This document shows positions 63,448 through 64,000 of a stretch of DNA of 64,000 bases, one piece after another. The notes beneath the pieces were generated by a model. It was not told the DNA's origin and did no database searches. It saw only the letters and a program-made list of their open reading frames with translations. The stretch lies in contig JAQIFP010000005.1 in assembly GCA_030141585.1 (NCBI GenBank), positions 1-64,000 on the forward strand, read 5' to 3'. The translations under genes and the position numbers were made by a program. Source of the DNA: Ophryocystis elektroscirrha (lineage: Eukaryota; Apicomplexa; Conoidasida; Neogregarinorida; Ophryocystidae). Position 1 is the first letter of the stretch. Each line of letters begins with the position of its first letter.

Positions 63448-64000
63448 ATGGATGCTGATAATGAAAAGTCATCATTCTCAGTCTATTTCCATTATCTTGA
63501 GCAAAAATATTTATACTATATTGACTGGGCAACACTTTATCTGAAATCAAGATGGATGGGCTTTTTATTTTTATTCACTTTTTGTTGTTGGCGAATTATT
63601 GCACTTCAAGGTAATCCGCAAATAATTTATATTATTTTTTTTTTCTTAATAGGGTTTTACGTTGTACTTTATATTTTAGCCATCCATTTACTAAGTTTAT
63701 TTATCGGTTTTATTTCGCCTCAAGTAGATTCAGAAACAAATACCTATATTCTTCCAATACGTGAGATAGAAGAATATCGACCTTTTCAGCGGTCTTTGTC
63801 TGAATTTAATTTTTGGTATGATATACTTTTATACTTTTTAATTTTTCTGATGTGTTCTTTAAATCATTATTTTTATTTAGGTTATATTCAACTCGTGCAA
63901 CCCTTATAGCAATTGTTTCAACCTGTTTCCCGTTTCTCGATATTCCTGTATTTTGGCCAGTTCTATTCATTTATTTCATATTTCTTATGATAGTGACGTT
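63448..64000 (+). CDS. RER1: RER1 ER-retrieval receptor, partial
   Basis: ATG 63448. Golgi receptor returning ER membrane proteins. About 45 residues, then hydrophobic segments WMGFLFLFTFCCWRIIALQ and IIYIIFFFLIGFYVVLYIL, with HLLSLFIGFISPQVD (family YLLNLFIAFLSPK.DP), LPIREIEEYRPFQRSLSEFNFW (EEFRPFIRRLPEFKFW) and, after an intron, LYSTRATLIAIVSTCF, FLDIPVFWPVLFIYFI. The right window edge cuts the last helix and the cytosolic tail. Confidence 0.93.

Overview
This is an AT-rich, intron-rich, gene-dense nuclear segment that reads as apicomplexan. The supporting genes are a fused DHFR-thymidylate synthase, a glideosome GAP50-like pseudophosphatase, an F-actin capping protein alpha subunit, a class I histone deacetylase with the apicomplexan-type two-residue insertion (here Q-T) beside the active site, a CDK-related kinase with a long asparagine/lysine/serine-rich insert, and several degenerate calmodulin-like proteins. 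The species is not identifiable from the sequence. No tRNA, rRNA, transposon or CRISPR array was seen.

Layout: 1-4.5 kb holds two minus-strand genes, a large low-complexity protein that runs off the left edge through a 24-bp tandem repeat, and a coiled-coil protein. About 1.9 kb without a convincing gene follows. At 6.4-16 kb are a small ORF, TAF7, a four-TM protein, an EF-hand protein, DHFR-TS, a DIX-like/J-domain gene, POLD4 and a coiled-coil protein. At 16-25.8 kb are a long Na+/H+ exchanger, a two-domain GST_N/thioredoxin-fold protein, a calmodulin-like light chain, a Bud20/ZNF593 zinc finger and a CDK-like kinase. At 25.8-38.9 kb are an unassigned gene, a sugar transporter, a large unassigned minus gene, GAP50, an EF-hand protein and a nucleotide-sugar transporter. 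At 39.5-50 kb are capping protein alpha, HDAC, a syntaxin-18/Ufe1 Qa-SNARE, a UBE3C/Hul5-like HECT ligase and a ZIP metal transporter. At 51-64 kb are CBP80, a LITAF/OB-fold-like membrane protein, Tim17, a small coiled-coil protein, a DUF1764 protein, PRP38, RtcB and the start of RER1.

Gene structure is the strongest whole-window signal. Most genes are split, and a large share of introns are only about 31-35 nt. Reading frames were rejoined by hand at GT/AG sites using codon phase and family conservation, so exon ends marked as uncertain need transcript data. Genes are packed tightly: two divergent pairs have start codons separated by 17-18 bp, and convergent stops overlap or nearly touch. 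The 100-N gap near 50.9 kb is flanked by identical 127-nt sequence and is most likely an unmerged contig overlap rather than missing DNA.

The genes do not form one pathway. They cover nuclear gene expression (TAF7, HDAC, CBP80, PRP38, POLD4), tRNA splicing (RtcB), membrane traffic (syntaxin 18, RER1, auxilin-type J domain, LITAF), transport (NHE, sugar, nucleotide-sugar, ZIP, Tim17) and the cytoskeleton or glideosome (GAP50, CP-alpha, calmodulin-like chains). The most novel candidates are the DIX-like plus J-domain gene and the LITAF plus OB-fold-like membrane protein.
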